Position numbers and translations under genes: made by a program
DNA from: Alphaproteobacteria bacterium
Lineage (GTDB): Bacteria > Pseudomonadota > Alphaproteobacteria > Micropepsales > Micropepsaceae
Direction of reading: 5' to 3'
Length of the DNA stretch: 43,328 bases
Assembly: GCA_021324545.1 (NCBI GenBank)
Contig: JAJPIX010000025.1
Coordinates: 1-43,328 of the forward strand
Shown: piece by piece, positions 16,732 to 26,142 of the stretch
Numbering within the stretch: position 1 is the first letter of the stretch
Layout of the letters: each line of letters opens with the position of its first letter
The notes under the pieces: generated by a model
What the model was told of the DNA's origin: nothing
What the model saw: the letters and a program-made list of their open reading frames with translations, nothing else
Database searches by the model: none

Positions 16732-17562
16732 ATGAATTACCGCCACGCCTACCACGCGGGCAATTTCGCCGATGTGATCAAGCACATCGCGCTCGTCGCG
16801 CTCATCCGGCATCTGCAGAAAAAGGAAAAAGGCTTTGCCGTCATCGATGCCCAGGCCGGCCGCGGGCTTTATGATCTCGCCGCGCCCGAGGCGGCCAAAA
16901 CGGGCGAAGCGCAGGCGGGCATCGGCCGCCTTCATCCGTCTGCGGACGATCCGGCCCTGCTCGCGGCCTATCTTGAAATCGTGCGAAGCGCGGGCCCCGG
17001 CCGCTATCCCGGCTCGCCGCTCATCGCCGCCAGGCTCCTGCGCCCGCAAGACCGCCTCGTGGCGATCGAGAAGCATCCGGAAGAGTTTGCGCAGCTGAAG
17101 CGGGCGCTTGCGCCATATGCCAGGGCGCGCGCCGTCGAAGGCGATGGTTATGCGCAGCTGAAGGCGCTGCTTCCGCCGCCCGAACGCCGCGGGCTTGTGC
17201 TGGTCGATCCGCCCTATGAGCGTGACGACGAATTCGTGGAAGCCGCGCGGGCGCTGGTCGCGGCGCACCGGCGCTTCGCCACCGGAATTTGCCTCTGGTG
17301 GTATCCGCTCAAATCCGCCGCGGCGGCCGATGCGGCCATCGGCGAATTGATCAACGCCGGAATGGCGAAGCTTTGCGCCGTCACATTCGATACCGGCGCG
17401 CGCGCCGCAGACCGGCTTGCCGCCGCGGGGCTCGTTGCCGTGAACGCGCCATTCGGCTTCGATTCCGAAATGCGCGGCGCGCTCGCGCAGATCGCGCCCC
17501 GCCTTGCGCCGGCAAGGAATGCGTCGTGGCGCGTGGAATGGCTTGCCGGCGAAAACCGCTAG
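16732..17562 (+). CDS. rlmJ: 23S rRNA (adenine-2030-N6)-methyltransferase
   Basis: 276 residues. It methylates N6 of A2030 in 23S rRNA using S-adenosylmethionine. The family N-terminus MNYRHAYHAGNFADVIKH is conserved. Motif I-like VIDAQAGRGLYDL is at 37-49. The N6-adenine methyltransferase catalytic motif is VLVDPPYE (156-163). The ATG follows AGGAAGG. It is a single cytoplasmic housekeeping gene, convergent with the downstream exported protein gene. Confidence 0.95.
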   Translation: MNYRHAYHAGNFADVIKHIALVALIRHLQKKEKGFAVIDAQAGRGLYDLAAPEAAKTGEAQAGIGRLHPSADDPALLAAYLEIVRSAGPGRYPGSPLIAARLLRPQDRLVAIEKHPEEFAQLKRALAPYARARAVEGDGYAQLKALLPPPERRGLVLVDPPYERDDEFVEAARALVAAHRRFATGICLWWYPLKSAAAADAAIGELINAGMAKLCAVTFDTGARAADRLAAAGLVAVNAPFGFDSEMRGALAQIAPRLAPARNASWRVEWLAGENR

Positions 17563-17575
17563 GCCGCGCGGTCGT

Positions 17576-18013
17576 TCACGGCGAAATCAGCGTTTCCTGT
17601 GCGCTTGCCGCCTGCCAGCGGCCCTGCCGCCACACGAACACGTCGGTGAAGCGTATGGCGGTCTGGTGCGGGCCGATGCCGCCCACGTTGTTCTGGCCGG
17701 TCACGATCGCCACCTTGCCATAGCGGCGCACTTCGATGTCGCTCAGCCGCTGGTCGGCGGCGGTGTTGGCGCTTTGCGCGCGCGCCAGCATTGCGGCCCT
17801 GTCGCGCACACGGCCGTTCCACGCCGTGTCCCTGAAGTCGGGCGCCAGAATGCGCGAAAGGGCGGCCGTGTCATGCGCCGCAATCGCGTGCAGCCACTGC
17901 GCTTCCAGGGCGGTGAAATCGGCCACATCGCGCGCCGATCCTGGCGCGGCAAAGGCGGGCGCTGCGGCAAGAAGCGCTCCCGTCCAGATGGCAAAACGCA
18001 ATGCCCTGGCCAT
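17576..18013 (-). CDS. Exported NTF2-like (SnoaL/DUF4440-type) protein
   Basis: 145 residues. An N-terminal signal peptide (RFAIWTGALLAAAPAFAAPG) is followed by one NTF2-like domain. The motif FTALEAQWLHAIAAHDTAALSRI is the first helix, and the WRQGRWQAASAQETLI end is typical of DUF4440. The function is unknown; the fold is a cone-shaped pocket used for small-ligand binding or catalysis. An ATG at 18031 is an alternative start. It is periplasmic by inference and shares no operon with its neighbours. Confidence 0.8.
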   Translation of the reverse strand: MARALRFAIWTGALLAAAPAFAAPGSARDVADFTALEAQWLHAIAAHDTAALSRILAPDFRDTAWNGRVRDRAAMLARAQSANTAADQRLSDIEVRRYGKVAIVTGQNNVGGIGPHQTAIRFTDVFVWRQGRWQAASAQETLISP

Positions 18014-18057
18014 GCCGCGAACATCGCGCATCCGGGCGGTGCCGGACAATAGGCGGC

Positions 18058-18086
18058 TTGCGGCAGATATGGGCCAAGGCTAGGTT
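18058..18086 (+). promoter_or_regulatory. Candidate promoter of tRNA-Ser
   Basis: TTGCGG at 18058-18063 and TAGGTT at 18081-18086 are 17 bp apart. Initiation near 18093 would be five bases before the tRNA. The motif match is weak, but the geometry equals that of the tRNA-Leu promoter. Confidence 0.4.
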
Positions 18087-18097
18087 CCGCCCCCCGC

Positions 18098-18187
18098 GGA
18101 CAGGTGGCTGAGCGGTTGAAAGCACCGCACTCGAAATGCGGCGTACTCGCAAGGGTACCGGGGGTTCGAATCCCTCCCTGTCCGCCA
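18098..18187 (+). tRNA. tRNA-Ser (anticodon CGA)
   Basis: The acceptor stem GGACAGG pairs with CCTGTCC, then discriminator G and encoded CCA. The anticodon arm is CCGCA-CTCGAAA-TGCGG with anticodon CGA, reading UCG. The long variable arm (TACTCGCAAGGGTA) is typical of serine tRNAs. The T-loop is TTCGAAT. The gene is 90 nt including CCA. Confidence 0.96.
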
Positions 18188-18248
18188 CGGCCGTTCCGTC
18201 CGCTCTTGCGCGGCGTGAAGCCCGGAAATCGCTGCAACGGCAGGCGTG

Positions 18249-19736
18249 CTATTCCGCCGCCATTGCGGGCGCGCGCGCCGGTTCAGCCGCTTTTGCGGGC
18301 GCTTTTGCGAAGTGCATGGTGCCGTCGTCCACCTTGCCGAAGCGCAGCGTCGCCAGATCCAGCACATAATTCTGGTAAAGCTTCCAGGGCCGCCTGTTGC
18401 CCTGCTTGGGCAGGATGTCGAGCGCGCGCTGGATATAGCCGGAACTGAAATCGATCCACGGCGCCTCGCCAACGGAAGGATCGCGCCGCGGCATGGCCAC
18501 GGCATATCCGTTCCTGTCCATATGGTTCAGCAGGCGGCAGACATACTCGCAGGTCAGGTCGCACTTCAGCGTCCATGACGCGTTTGTATAGCCGAAGCAG
18601 GACGCAAGGTTCGGCACATCGCTGTACATCATGCCCTTGTAGGTCATGGTCTGCGCCATGTTTTTGCGCACCCCGTCGATGCTCACCTGCATTCCGCCCA
18701 GCAGAATGAGCTTCAACCCCGTCGCGGTGACGATGATGTCGGCGGCTATCTCCTGGCCGTTCCTGAGCCGGATTCCGCCGGCCGTGAAGCGGTCGATCTC
18801 GCCGGTCACAACCGCGGCTCTGCCCTCCCGGATGGCCTCGAACAGGTCGCTGTCGGGCACAAGGCACAGCCTTTGATCCCAAGGGTTGTAGCGGGGCGTG
18901 AAATGCGTATCCACGTCGTACCCCGGCAATTCCTTGCGCACCAGATCGATCAGGCCCTTCTTGGTCTTCTCCGGTTTCTTGCGCGCGAGATTGAAGAACC
19001 ACATGCCGAGCAGCACGTTGCGCCAGCGCGTCACCGCATAGGCCACGCGCGCCGAGATGTTCCTGCGCAGCCAGTTCGCCATCCGGTCTTCGGCGGGCCG
19101 CGAAACGACATAGGTGGGCGATCGCTGCAGCATCGTCACCAGCGCCGCCTCTTTCGCCATTTCGGGCACCAGCGTCACGGCGGTTGCGCCGCTGCCGATC
19201 ACCACCACGCGCTTGCCCTTGTAGTCCAGATGGTCCGGCCATTTCTGCGGATGAACGATCGGGCCCCTGAAATCCGCGCGCCCCGCGAAGTCCGGATCAT
19301 GCCCGCCTTCGTAGCTGTAGTAGCCGCTGCACATGAACAGGAAGCTGCAGGTGAATCTTGCGACTGCGCCGTCCACTTCGGCTTCCACGGTCCAGCGCGC
19401 GTCGGCCGATGACCAGTTCGCGCGCTTGACCAGATGCCGGAAGCGGATATGGCGGTCGATTCCGTTTTCGCTCGCCGTCTCGCGGACATAGGCGCGGATC
19501 GAAGGCCCGTCGGCAATCGCTTTGGCATTGCGCCAGGGCTTGAAGCGATAGCCCAGCGTGTACATGTCGGAATCGGAGCGGATGCCCGGATAACGGAACA
19601 GGTCCCAGGTTCCGCCGATCGCATCCCGGCCTTCGAGGATGACGTAGCGTTTGTTCGGGCAAAGCGTCTGCAGGTGCCAGGCCGCGCCGATGCCGGAAAG
19701 TCCGGCGCCCACGATCACGACGTCAAAATGCTCCAT
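18249..19736 (-). CDS. Flavin-containing Baeyer-Villiger-type monooxygenase (EthA-like)
   Basis: 495 residues. It uses FAD and NADPH to oxygenate ketones or sulphur/nitrogen compounds. FAD-binding GAGLSG is at 10-15. GGTWDLFRYPGIRSDSDMYT (41-60) is typical of the family. The Baeyer-Villiger fingerprint FRGPIVHPQKWP (156-167) fits FxGxxxHxxxWP exactly. The NADP motif GSGATA is at 181-186. The C-terminus is Ala/Pro-rich and probably disordered. The ATG at 19736 is chosen because the dinucleotide fold begins there; an ATG 45 bases upstream is possible. Neither has a clear ribosome binding site. The natural substrate is unknown. Confidence 0.92.
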   Translation of the reverse strand: MEHFDVVIVGAGLSGIGAAWHLQTLCPNKRYVILEGRDAIGGTWDLFRYPGIRSDSDMYTLGYRFKPWRNAKAIADGPSIRAYVRETASENGIDRHIRFRHLVKRANWSSADARWTVEAEVDGAVARFTCSFLFMCSGYYSYEGGHDPDFAGRADFRGPIVHPQKWPDHLDYKGKRVVVIGSGATAVTLVPEMAKEAALVTMLQRSPTYVVSRPAEDRMANWLRRNISARVAYAVTRWRNVLLGMWFFNLARKKPEKTKKGLIDLVRKELPGYDVDTHFTPRYNPWDQRLCLVPDSDLFEAIREGRAAVVTGEIDRFTAGGIRLRNGQEIAADIIVTATGLKLILLGGMQVSIDGVRKNMAQTMTYKGMMYSDVPNLASCFGYTNASWTLKCDLTCEYVCRLLNHMDRNGYAVAMPRRDPSVGEAPWIDFSSGYIQRALDILPKQGNRRPWKLYQNYVLDLATLRFGKVDDGTMHFAKAPAKAAEPARAPAMAAE

Positions 19737-19833
19737 GCGCGGCCGCTGCTTGAAAGCGCTTCGCCGGGCATGATCGGGCATCCGGCGGGAAATGACAAGT
19801 TGTCAGTCCCGCCGGAACGGAACCGCGTTCGGG

Positions 19834-22113
19834 CTATTTCCCGTTCAGGATCGCGGCCGCCTGGTCCAGCCGGCCGCTATAGGCATTCAGGGCGTCCGCC
19901 GTGATTTTCACGTATTTGTTGGCGTCGTCCCAACGTTCGTCCTCAACCGCCTCGCGCACGCCGGGCAGCGTCTTGGTGCCGTAGCCGGTGTAGCGCCCCG
20001 GTGCGTAGATCAGATTCTTGTACCAACCGCGCCCGACCGGCAGCCCCACGGGCGGTGCGAGCGTCTGGTCGATGGATTGCATCACGGCCCACAGCCTTTT
20101 GCGGGCCTCCGGCGAAAGATGGGCCGCATTTTTCGCAAAGGCCTCGTCATAGGCTTTTGCGCTGGCCTTGAGTTTCTTCACCGCGCTGTCGAGGGCCGAG
20201 AAGTTGATCTGCGGGACCGGTTTCAGAACAATGGGCGGCCCGCTCGTCTTGGTCGGATCGTCGGCCAGCCTGAAAACGTTGTCAGCAATCATCTTGGCTT
20301 GCGTCTGTTGCGCTTCGCGCTTGGCGTCGGCGAGCTTCTTGATCTCCTTCAGATACCGGTCCACGTCGTCGGCAAGGTTGCCGGGTTTCTGCAGGGGCAG
20401 ATCGGTGTCGGCCGCGCGCAGGATCGCGCTGCCCACGGTTTCCGCCAGCAGCCCGTCATAAACGAAGCCCGGGTCCACGAAGCGGCTGTGATGCTCGAAG
20501 GTGTCGTAGCGCGAATGATAGACGCCGCCGGAATCGCCTTCTTCGCCGAAGCGCAGGTCGAGTGAAGGCACGCCAAGGTGCTCAAGGAAGACGGAATAAT
20601 CCGAGCCCGACCCCAGCGCGTCGATGGGAAAATCCTTCGCCGGATTGGCTGCAATTGCGGCCTCTGCCTTGATCCTCGCCACCGTCGCCGGATCGGACGA
20701 ATGGGGTTCCAGCGCGTCCACGCGAATGACCGCACGCCGCCGTTGTCCGATGGAGACATGTGTTTCCGGGTCCGAGATTTGGTCAGCTACCCCGTTCACG
20801 AAATGCTCGAGATCCTGGCTTCCGCCGGCCGCAAGGAAGCCGCGCGCGTTGTTGTCAGTGTTGATGTAGAGAATGGCCTTCTGCATCAGCTCCGCCGCAT
20901 GGGTCTCGGCCCATTCGGTCGAACCAAGAAGGCCGGGCTCCTCGGCATCCCAGCTTCCGTAAACGATCGTGCGCTTCGGGCGCCAGCCCTTGCGAACCAT
21001 GTCGCCCAGGATACGGGCTTCTTCGATCAGGGCGATCTGACCGGAGAGCGGATCGCTGGCGCCTTCCACCCAGCCGTCATGGTGATTGCCGCGCACGATC
21101 CACTGATCGGGATAGGTTGATCCCTTGAGGGTCGCGATCACGTCATAGATGGGCTTGAGGCTCCAGTCCGATTTCACCATCAGGTGGACCGGAACATCGC
21201 TTGGTCCCACCCGATAGGTGATCGGCAACCGTCCGCGCCAGCCGCCGGGCACGACGCGGCCGGTCATGTGCGACAGCAGAACCTGCGCATCGGCATAGGA
21301 AACCGGAAGGGCGGGAATCTTCAGGATGACCGGAGACTGCTCGCGCGTCAGGCGCTTGGCGTCGGCCGTTGCCCCCACATCCGGCGTCAGGGGGTCGCCG
21401 TTGAAATAGGAGCTGTCGGCAACCGAGCCGCGCTGAATGCCCTGCGGCGGTCTTGCCGGGCCGTTGGGATACACCGCGTCGGTGGAATAGCCGTCATCGG
21501 ACGGATCGGAATAGATGATGCATCCGATGGCCCCGTGTTCCTGTGCCAGCAACGGTTTCAAACCGCGCCAGCCCGCGCCATAGCGCGCGATCACGATCTT
21601 GCCCTTCACGCTTACGCCAAGGCGCGCGAGAGTTTTGTAGTCGTCCTGCATTCCGTAATTCACATAGACGAGCGGCGCCGTCACATCGCCATCGCCCTGA
21701 TAGGCCAGGTAGGCGGGCAGGGCGGGGTCTTTCGCCGTTGCGCTTGTGTCGCCAGGGATGGGCTTTTCCTGCAGCGTCGCCGTCCACGGATGGGCCCCCG
21801 TGATCTCCAGCGTCTCTGCAATCGGGGTGGGATAAAGCACCTGGAAGGTTTCGATATGCGCGTCCCAGCCGAATTTCTTGAACAGCGACAGGATGAACTC
21901 CGCATTCGCCTTGTCGTGCGGCGAGCCGACATGGTTGGGCTCGGAAGCGAGATTTTTCAGCCAATCGCGCATCTCGTCGCGGTTCACCGCCGCCCGGAAA
22001 TTCTTTTCCAGGGTGGCTTCGTCCGAAGGTCCCGTGGCGGGCACGGGCGAGGCGGCATAGGCGGTGGCGACAGCAAAGGCTGCGGCTGTGGCGAGCAACA
22101 TTGAGCGGTGCAT
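19834..22113 (-). CDS. Exported M28 metallopeptidase, glutamate carboxypeptidase II-like
   Basis: 759 residues with a signal peptide (about 1-21), a protease-associated domain (about 130-310), an M28 zinc peptidase domain and a C-terminal transferrin-receptor-like dimerisation domain (about 600-750). Ligands align with human GCPII: H344 and D354 (HHDGWVEGASDP), catalytic E391 with E392 (WDAEEPGLLGS), D420 (NTDNN) and H533 (VYHSRYDTFE). The ligand spacings equal those of GCPII. It should be a two-zinc carboxypeptidase acting on peptides in the periplasm or outside. The ATG at 22113 is chosen so that the signal peptide is N-terminal. It is divergent from another exported peptidase at 22263. Confidence 0.93.
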   Translation of the reverse strand: MHRSMLLATAAAFAVATAYAASPVPATGPSDEATLEKNFRAAVNRDEMRDWLKNLASEPNHVGSPHDKANAEFILSLFKKFGWDAHIETFQVLYPTPIAETLEITGAHPWTATLQEKPIPGDTSATAKDPALPAYLAYQGDGDVTAPLVYVNYGMQDDYKTLARLGVSVKGKIVIARYGAGWRGLKPLLAQEHGAIGCIIYSDPSDDGYSTDAVYPNGPARPPQGIQRGSVADSSYFNGDPLTPDVGATADAKRLTREQSPVILKIPALPVSYADAQVLLSHMTGRVVPGGWRGRLPITYRVGPSDVPVHLMVKSDWSLKPIYDVIATLKGSTYPDQWIVRGNHHDGWVEGASDPLSGQIALIEEARILGDMVRKGWRPKRTIVYGSWDAEEPGLLGSTEWAETHAAELMQKAILYINTDNNARGFLAAGGSQDLEHFVNGVADQISDPETHVSIGQRRRAVIRVDALEPHSSDPATVARIKAEAAIAANPAKDFPIDALGSGSDYSVFLEHLGVPSLDLRFGEEGDSGGVYHSRYDTFEHHSRFVDPGFVYDGLLAETVGSAILRAADTDLPLQKPGNLADDVDRYLKEIKKLADAKREAQQTQAKMIADNVFRLADDPTKTSGPPIVLKPVPQINFSALDSAVKKLKASAKAYDEAFAKNAAHLSPEARKRLWAVMQSIDQTLAPPVGLPVGRGWYKNLIYAPGRYTGYGTKTLPGVREAVEDERWDDANKYVKITADALNAYSGRLDQAAAILNGK

Positions 22114-22262
22114 GGAATGAAAGCCCCCTGATAATTCCGCGCTCCGGTGCCATCGTATCGGCGCAAATCCGCAGCGCCACCCCAAAAGAACGGATATCAG
22201 GCATTCGGAAAGCGAAAATGCTGCGCTATAACGCAGCAGGGCGCCCGATCACGAGGAACAAC

Positions 22263-23231
22263 ATGTACCGTCATTTCTGTCTGGCCGCGCCCGTCTTCGC
22301 ACTTGCAACAGCCGCCGCCCATGCCCAGACGGGCCAATGCACGCAGAGTCCGCATTTCGCGGTGGTCGTGCATGGGGGCGAAATCAGCCAGCCCGTCAGA
22401 GACAATGGACGGCTTGCGATCATGCAGGCAGCCCTCGTCAGGGCGCGCGGCGAGCTGGCAGCCGGCGCGTCGAGCCTGGATGTGGTCGAAGAGATCGTTC
22501 GCACATTCGAGGATTCCGGCAATTTCAACACCGGCAAGGGCGCCATCGCCGATCGCGCCGGGATTGTGGAGACCGACGCGGCCATCATGGATGGTAACGG
22601 TCTTCGCGCTGGCGGTGTTGCTTCGATGACTGCCGTGAAAAATCCGATTCACGCCGCGCGACTGGTGATGGAGAAGTCGCCCCACGTCCTGATGGTCGGC
22701 GACCGGGGGCAGACCTGGCTGCAAAGCGTGGGCGTAGACCTGGTCCCGCCATCCTATTTCAACAACACACGGAAGCCGGGCGCGAACAATGTCGAACACG
22801 GGACTGTGGGGGCGGTGGCGCTCGACCGCTGCGGGCATATCGCGGCCGGCACGTCCACGGGCGGATACGATGCGAAAATTCCCGGCCGGGTCGGCGATTC
22901 ACCGCTGGTCGGCGACGGCGTTTATGCCAATGATGCGGTCGCCGGGTTTTCGGCCACCGGCCACGGCGAATATTTCATCCGATTCAACATTGCCAAGGAT
23001 GTGGCCGACCGCATGCTGTATGGCCATCAGACCATGCACGATGCCATGCAGGCGGACCTGAAGGGGTTGCTTGGCCGGTTCAAGGACGGGGATGGGGCGC
23101 TTATCGGAATCGACAGGAACGGTCATGTCGAAACCATGTGGAACAGCGTCGGCCTGTTTCGCGGATTTGCGACCGATACCGAACCCCCTCTGGTTGCCGA
23201 GTACGAAGGCCCCACTGCCAGCAATCCTTAG
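22263..23231 (+). CDS. Exported isoaspartyl peptidase / L-asparaginase (Ntn hydrolase)
   Basis: 322 residues with a signal peptide (about 1-21, ending AHA-Q). This plant-type asparaginase is made as a precursor that cleaves itself before T181 in HGTVGAVALD; T181 then becomes the N-terminal nucleophile. GNFNTGKGA (86-94) and GTSTGGYDAKIPGRVGDSPL (196-215) are the conserved substrate loops. It removes isoaspartyl residues from peptides or hydrolyses asparagine. The ATG follows GAGGA. Together with the divergent M28 carboxypeptidase it suggests extracytoplasmic use of acidic or aged peptides (inference). Confidence 0.93.
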   Translation: MYRHFCLAAPVFALATAAAHAQTGQCTQSPHFAVVVHGGEISQPVRDNGRLAIMQAALVRARGELAAGASSLDVVEEIVRTFEDSGNFNTGKGAIADRAGIVETDAAIMDGNGLRAGGVASMTAVKNPIHAARLVMEKSPHVLMVGDRGQTWLQSVGVDLVPPSYFNNTRKPGANNVEHGTVGAVALDRCGHIAAGTSTGGYDAKIPGRVGDSPLVGDGVYANDAVAGFSATGHGEYFIRFNIAKDVADRMLYGHQTMHDAMQADLKGLLGRFKDGDGALIGIDRNGHVETMWNSVGLFRGFATDTEPPLVAEYEGPTASNP

Positions 23232-23323
23232 CGCAATTTGTTCCGGTTTTTTGAAAATGCCCGATACTGACCAGCTGCCGCTTCCCTGTTATCGTTCGGG
23301 GGCCCTGAGCAAGCGAGGTGAGC

Positions 23324-25015
23324 ATGTCGAAAAACAGCGGAAGCATCACTTCAGACACTCTGACTGGAACCGGCGGCAACGACACTATTTCCGGAATGGA
23401 CTCTGGCGATACGATTTCCGGCCGCGCCGGAAATGACATCCTTTACGGCTTCGATCATGCTGACCAGAACGCCAATTCCGGTGTCATCCACGTCAACGAA
23501 ATCGCCACCGGGTTTTCGCGCCCCCTGTTTGCCGCATCTCCACCGGGCGAACCCAACAAACTTTTTGTCGTCGAACAGACAGGCGCAATCCAGATCGTGA
23601 ACCTTGACAATGATCATGTCTCTTCGACCCCGTTTCTGACGATACCCTCCTCGCAACTGTCTCATGGAAACGAACAGGGCCTCCTGGGCCTTGCATTCGA
23701 CCCAAACTACGAAAAAAACGGCCGATTCTATGTCGATCTCACCGACGCCAACGGCGACACGGAAATCCGGGAATATCATCGCTCCGGCGCCAACCCGGAT
23801 TTTGCCAAGGCAGGGTCCTACAAGCTCATTCTCAAGATCAATCAGCCATTTGCCAATCACAACGGCGGCTGGATCGCGTTCGGTCCCGACGGCGATCTTT
23901 ACATCGCAATGGGCGATGGCGGCAGCGCGGGAGACCCGAACGGGAATGCCCAGAATCTGCATTCGTTATTGGGCAAGATACTTCGCATCGACGTGCACCA
24001 CGATCAGTTTCCTGACAATTCGAACCGCAACTATGCCATTCCTTCGGACAATCCTTTCGTCGGAAAAGATGGCAGGGATGAGATTTGGGACTATGGCTTG
24101 CGCAATCCGTTTCGCGACAGCTTCGATTCCGCGACCGGCGACCTCTACATTGCCGACGTGGGGCAGAATGCACACGAGGAAATCGATTACGGGAAGGGCA
24201 ACGAAGGCGGCCTGAATTTCGGCTGGAATCTCTGGGAAGGCGATTTTCCCTTCACCGCGACGAGCAACAGGCACGATCCGGCGCTCACCTATCCGATTAT
24301 TGATATTCCGCACCAGCCGGGGCCGTACGGCGGCAACACGGTGATCGGCGGCTACGTCTATCACGGTCCGGGCGGCGGGCAGGGCCTCTACTTTTTCGAT
24401 GATGCGGGAAGCAACAATTTCTGGACGACGCGGGTGGTGAACGGTCAGGCCACACAGTACCAGAACATTGCCCAATATCTGCGCGGCGATACGGGCGCAC
24501 TTCAGGACGTCGTCTCGTGGGGTGTTGATGGAAGCGGCCGCCTCTATGCCATCAGTCTGGACGGCAATGTCTTTCGCATAACGCCATCGGCAGCGGCCGG
24601 CGACTACGCAGACAAGCTCCGCGGTGGCGCCGGCAACGACAAGATTTACGGAGGAGCGGGAAATGACGTACTGAACGGCGGATCGGGACGCGATTATCTG
24701 AATGGTGGGCTCGGGGCGGACAAATTTGTCTATCATAATGTCTCCGATTCAACGCCCACGGCGCGTGACATCATCGCCGATTTGCACAACGGCGACACGA
24801 TCAACCTTCGCGCGATAGATGCCAATACGTCGGCCAAGGGCAACCAGGCCTTTCACATCGTTTCGCATCTCGCGGGTCACGCCGGCGAACTTTCGGTGCA
24901 TCTCGATGCCAGGGGCGACACGATCATTCGTGGCGACGTAAATGGCGATGGAAAGGCCGATCTCGTGATTATCGCGGCGGGCGCTCACACGGATTTCACC
25001 CACTTCATCCTGTGA
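23324..25015 (+). CDS. PQQ-type glucose/sorbosone dehydrogenase domain with RTX repeats
   Basis: 563 residues. A short calcium-binding RTX block lies at 14-45 (GTGGNDTISG, GRAGNDILYG). A six-bladed propeller of the soluble PQQ-dependent sugar dehydrogenase family follows at about 55-420. It includes GNEQGLLGLAFDPNY and HNGGWIAFGPDGDLYIAMGD, where H179 is the likely base. A second RTX block is at 425-465 (GGAGNDKIYGGAGNDVLNGG), then a serralysin-type C-terminal region ending DFTHFIL. There is no Sec signal, so export by a type I system is expected; none is encoded here. The ATG follows GAGGTG; a GTG two codons earlier is possible. The start of the next gene follows within 10 bases. Confidence 0.9.
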   Translation: MSKNSGSITSDTLTGTGGNDTISGMDSGDTISGRAGNDILYGFDHADQNANSGVIHVNEIATGFSRPLFAASPPGEPNKLFVVEQTGAIQIVNLDNDHVSSTPFLTIPSSQLSHGNEQGLLGLAFDPNYEKNGRFYVDLTDANGDTEIREYHRSGANPDFAKAGSYKLILKINQPFANHNGGWIAFGPDGDLYIAMGDGGSAGDPNGNAQNLHSLLGKILRIDVHHDQFPDNSNRNYAIPSDNPFVGKDGRDEIWDYGLRNPFRDSFDSATGDLYIADVGQNAHEEIDYGKGNEGGLNFGWNLWEGDFPFTATSNRHDPALTYPIIDIPHQPGPYGGNTVIGGYVYHGPGGGQGLYFFDDAGSNNFWTTRVVNGQATQYQNIAQYLRGDTGALQDVVSWGVDGSGRLYAISLDGNVFRITPSAAAGDYADKLRGGAGNDKIYGGAGNDVLNGGSGRDYLNGGLGADKFVYHNVSDSTPTARDIIADLHNGDTINLRAIDANTSAKGNQAFHIVSHLAGHAGELSVHLDARGDTIIRGDVNGDGKADLVIIAAGAHTDFTHFIL

Positions 25016-25023
25016 GAAGACCA

Positions 25024-26109
25024 ATGGTGTCACCGAGATGCGCCGCATTGGCGTTTGCCACCGCGCTGCTGGCGACATCCGGGCAGGCGCAGGAGGCGGC
25101 CGGCCTCCAGCCGCGGGAAGGCGACTTCGTCATCGGCAGTTTCAGGTTCCAGTCCGGCGAAGTCCTGCAGAATCTGCGGCTTCACTACACGACGCTTGGA
25201 GTGCCGAAGCGCGATGCGCAGGGCCAGGTTACCAACGCGGTGCTCATTCTTCACGGCACCGGCGGCAGCGGGCGCCAGTTTTTCCGGCCGCAATTCGCCG
25301 GCGTGCTGTTTATCGCGGGCGGCCTGCTCGATCCGGCAAAGTATTTCATCATCCTGCCGGATGACATCGGGCACGGGAAATCGTCAAAGCCCAGCGACGG
25401 CTTGCGCGCGCGCTTTCCGCACTACGATTACCACGACATGGTTGCCGCCGAGCATGCGCTCGTTACCGATGGCCTGCACGTCAATCATCTCCGGCTGGTC
25501 ATGGGCACATCCATGGGCTGCATGCACAGCTTCATGTGGGGCGAAGAGTATCCCGATTTCGTGGATGCGCTCATGCCGCTCGCCTGCGAACCCATGCAGA
25601 TTTCCGGCCGCAATCGCATCTGGCGGAAAATGCTCATTGATGGCATCCGGAACGATCCGGCATGGCATGACGGGAACTACAGGAACGAACCGCAGATGGC
25701 GCTTCGCATCGCGGCCGACATGCTGGCCATCGCAGGCAGCGCGCCGCGTCTGATGCAGAAGGAATATCCCACGCAAGCCGACGCCGACAGATTCCTGGAG
25801 GATTTTACCGCGAAGGAGCTGGCGTCGCTTGATGCCAACGACATTCTGTACCAGGTCGATTCCTCGCGCGATTACGATCCGTCCGCAGACCTCGGCAAAA
25901 TCCGGGCGCATGTGATGTGGGTGAATTCGGCTGACGATTTCATCAACCCGCCCGACCTCGGAATTGCAGAAGGCCTCGCGGCCAAAATCCCGCACGGCCG
26001 CTATGTCGTCATTCCAGCCAGCGATCAGACGCACGGCCATGGCACGCACACATGGGCGGCCGTCTGGAAGTCCTATCTGGCCGAACTTCTGGAAGAGACA
26101 GGGGGCTGA
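25024..26109 (+). CDS. Exported alpha/beta hydrolase related to homoserine acetyltransferase (MetX-like)
   Basis: 361 residues. The signal peptide is at about 1-22 (ALAFATALLATSGQAQ). LILHGTGGSGRQFF forms the oxyanion region. The nucleophile is S163 in MGTSMGCMH. The acid is in VNSADDFINP and the histidine in QTHGHGTHTW. The N-terminal LHYTTLGVPKRDAQGQVTNA resembles MetX proteins, but secretion argues against methionine synthesis; it is more likely an esterase or acylase of unknown substrate. The ATG follows GAGAAG eight bases after the preceding stop. A GTG at 25012 overlapping that stop is an alternative. It is co-transcribed with the RTX dehydrogenase. Confidence 0.88.
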   Translation: MVSPRCAALAFATALLATSGQAQEAAGLQPREGDFVIGSFRFQSGEVLQNLRLHYTTLGVPKRDAQGQVTNAVLILHGTGGSGRQFFRPQFAGVLFIAGGLLDPAKYFIILPDDIGHGKSSKPSDGLRARFPHYDYHDMVAAEHALVTDGLHVNHLRLVMGTSMGCMHSFMWGEEYPDFVDALMPLACEPMQISGRNRIWRKMLIDGIRNDPAWHDGNYRNEPQMALRIAADMLAIAGSAPRLMQKEYPTQADADRFLEDFTAKELASLDANDILYQVDSSRDYDPSADLGKIRAHVMWVNSADDFINPPDLGIAEGLAAKIPHGRYVVIPASDQTHGHGTHTWAAVWKSYLAELLEETGG

Positions 26110-26142
26110 AAGGGGCGCTGGCTGCGTGCCGGCGCCCGGCTC

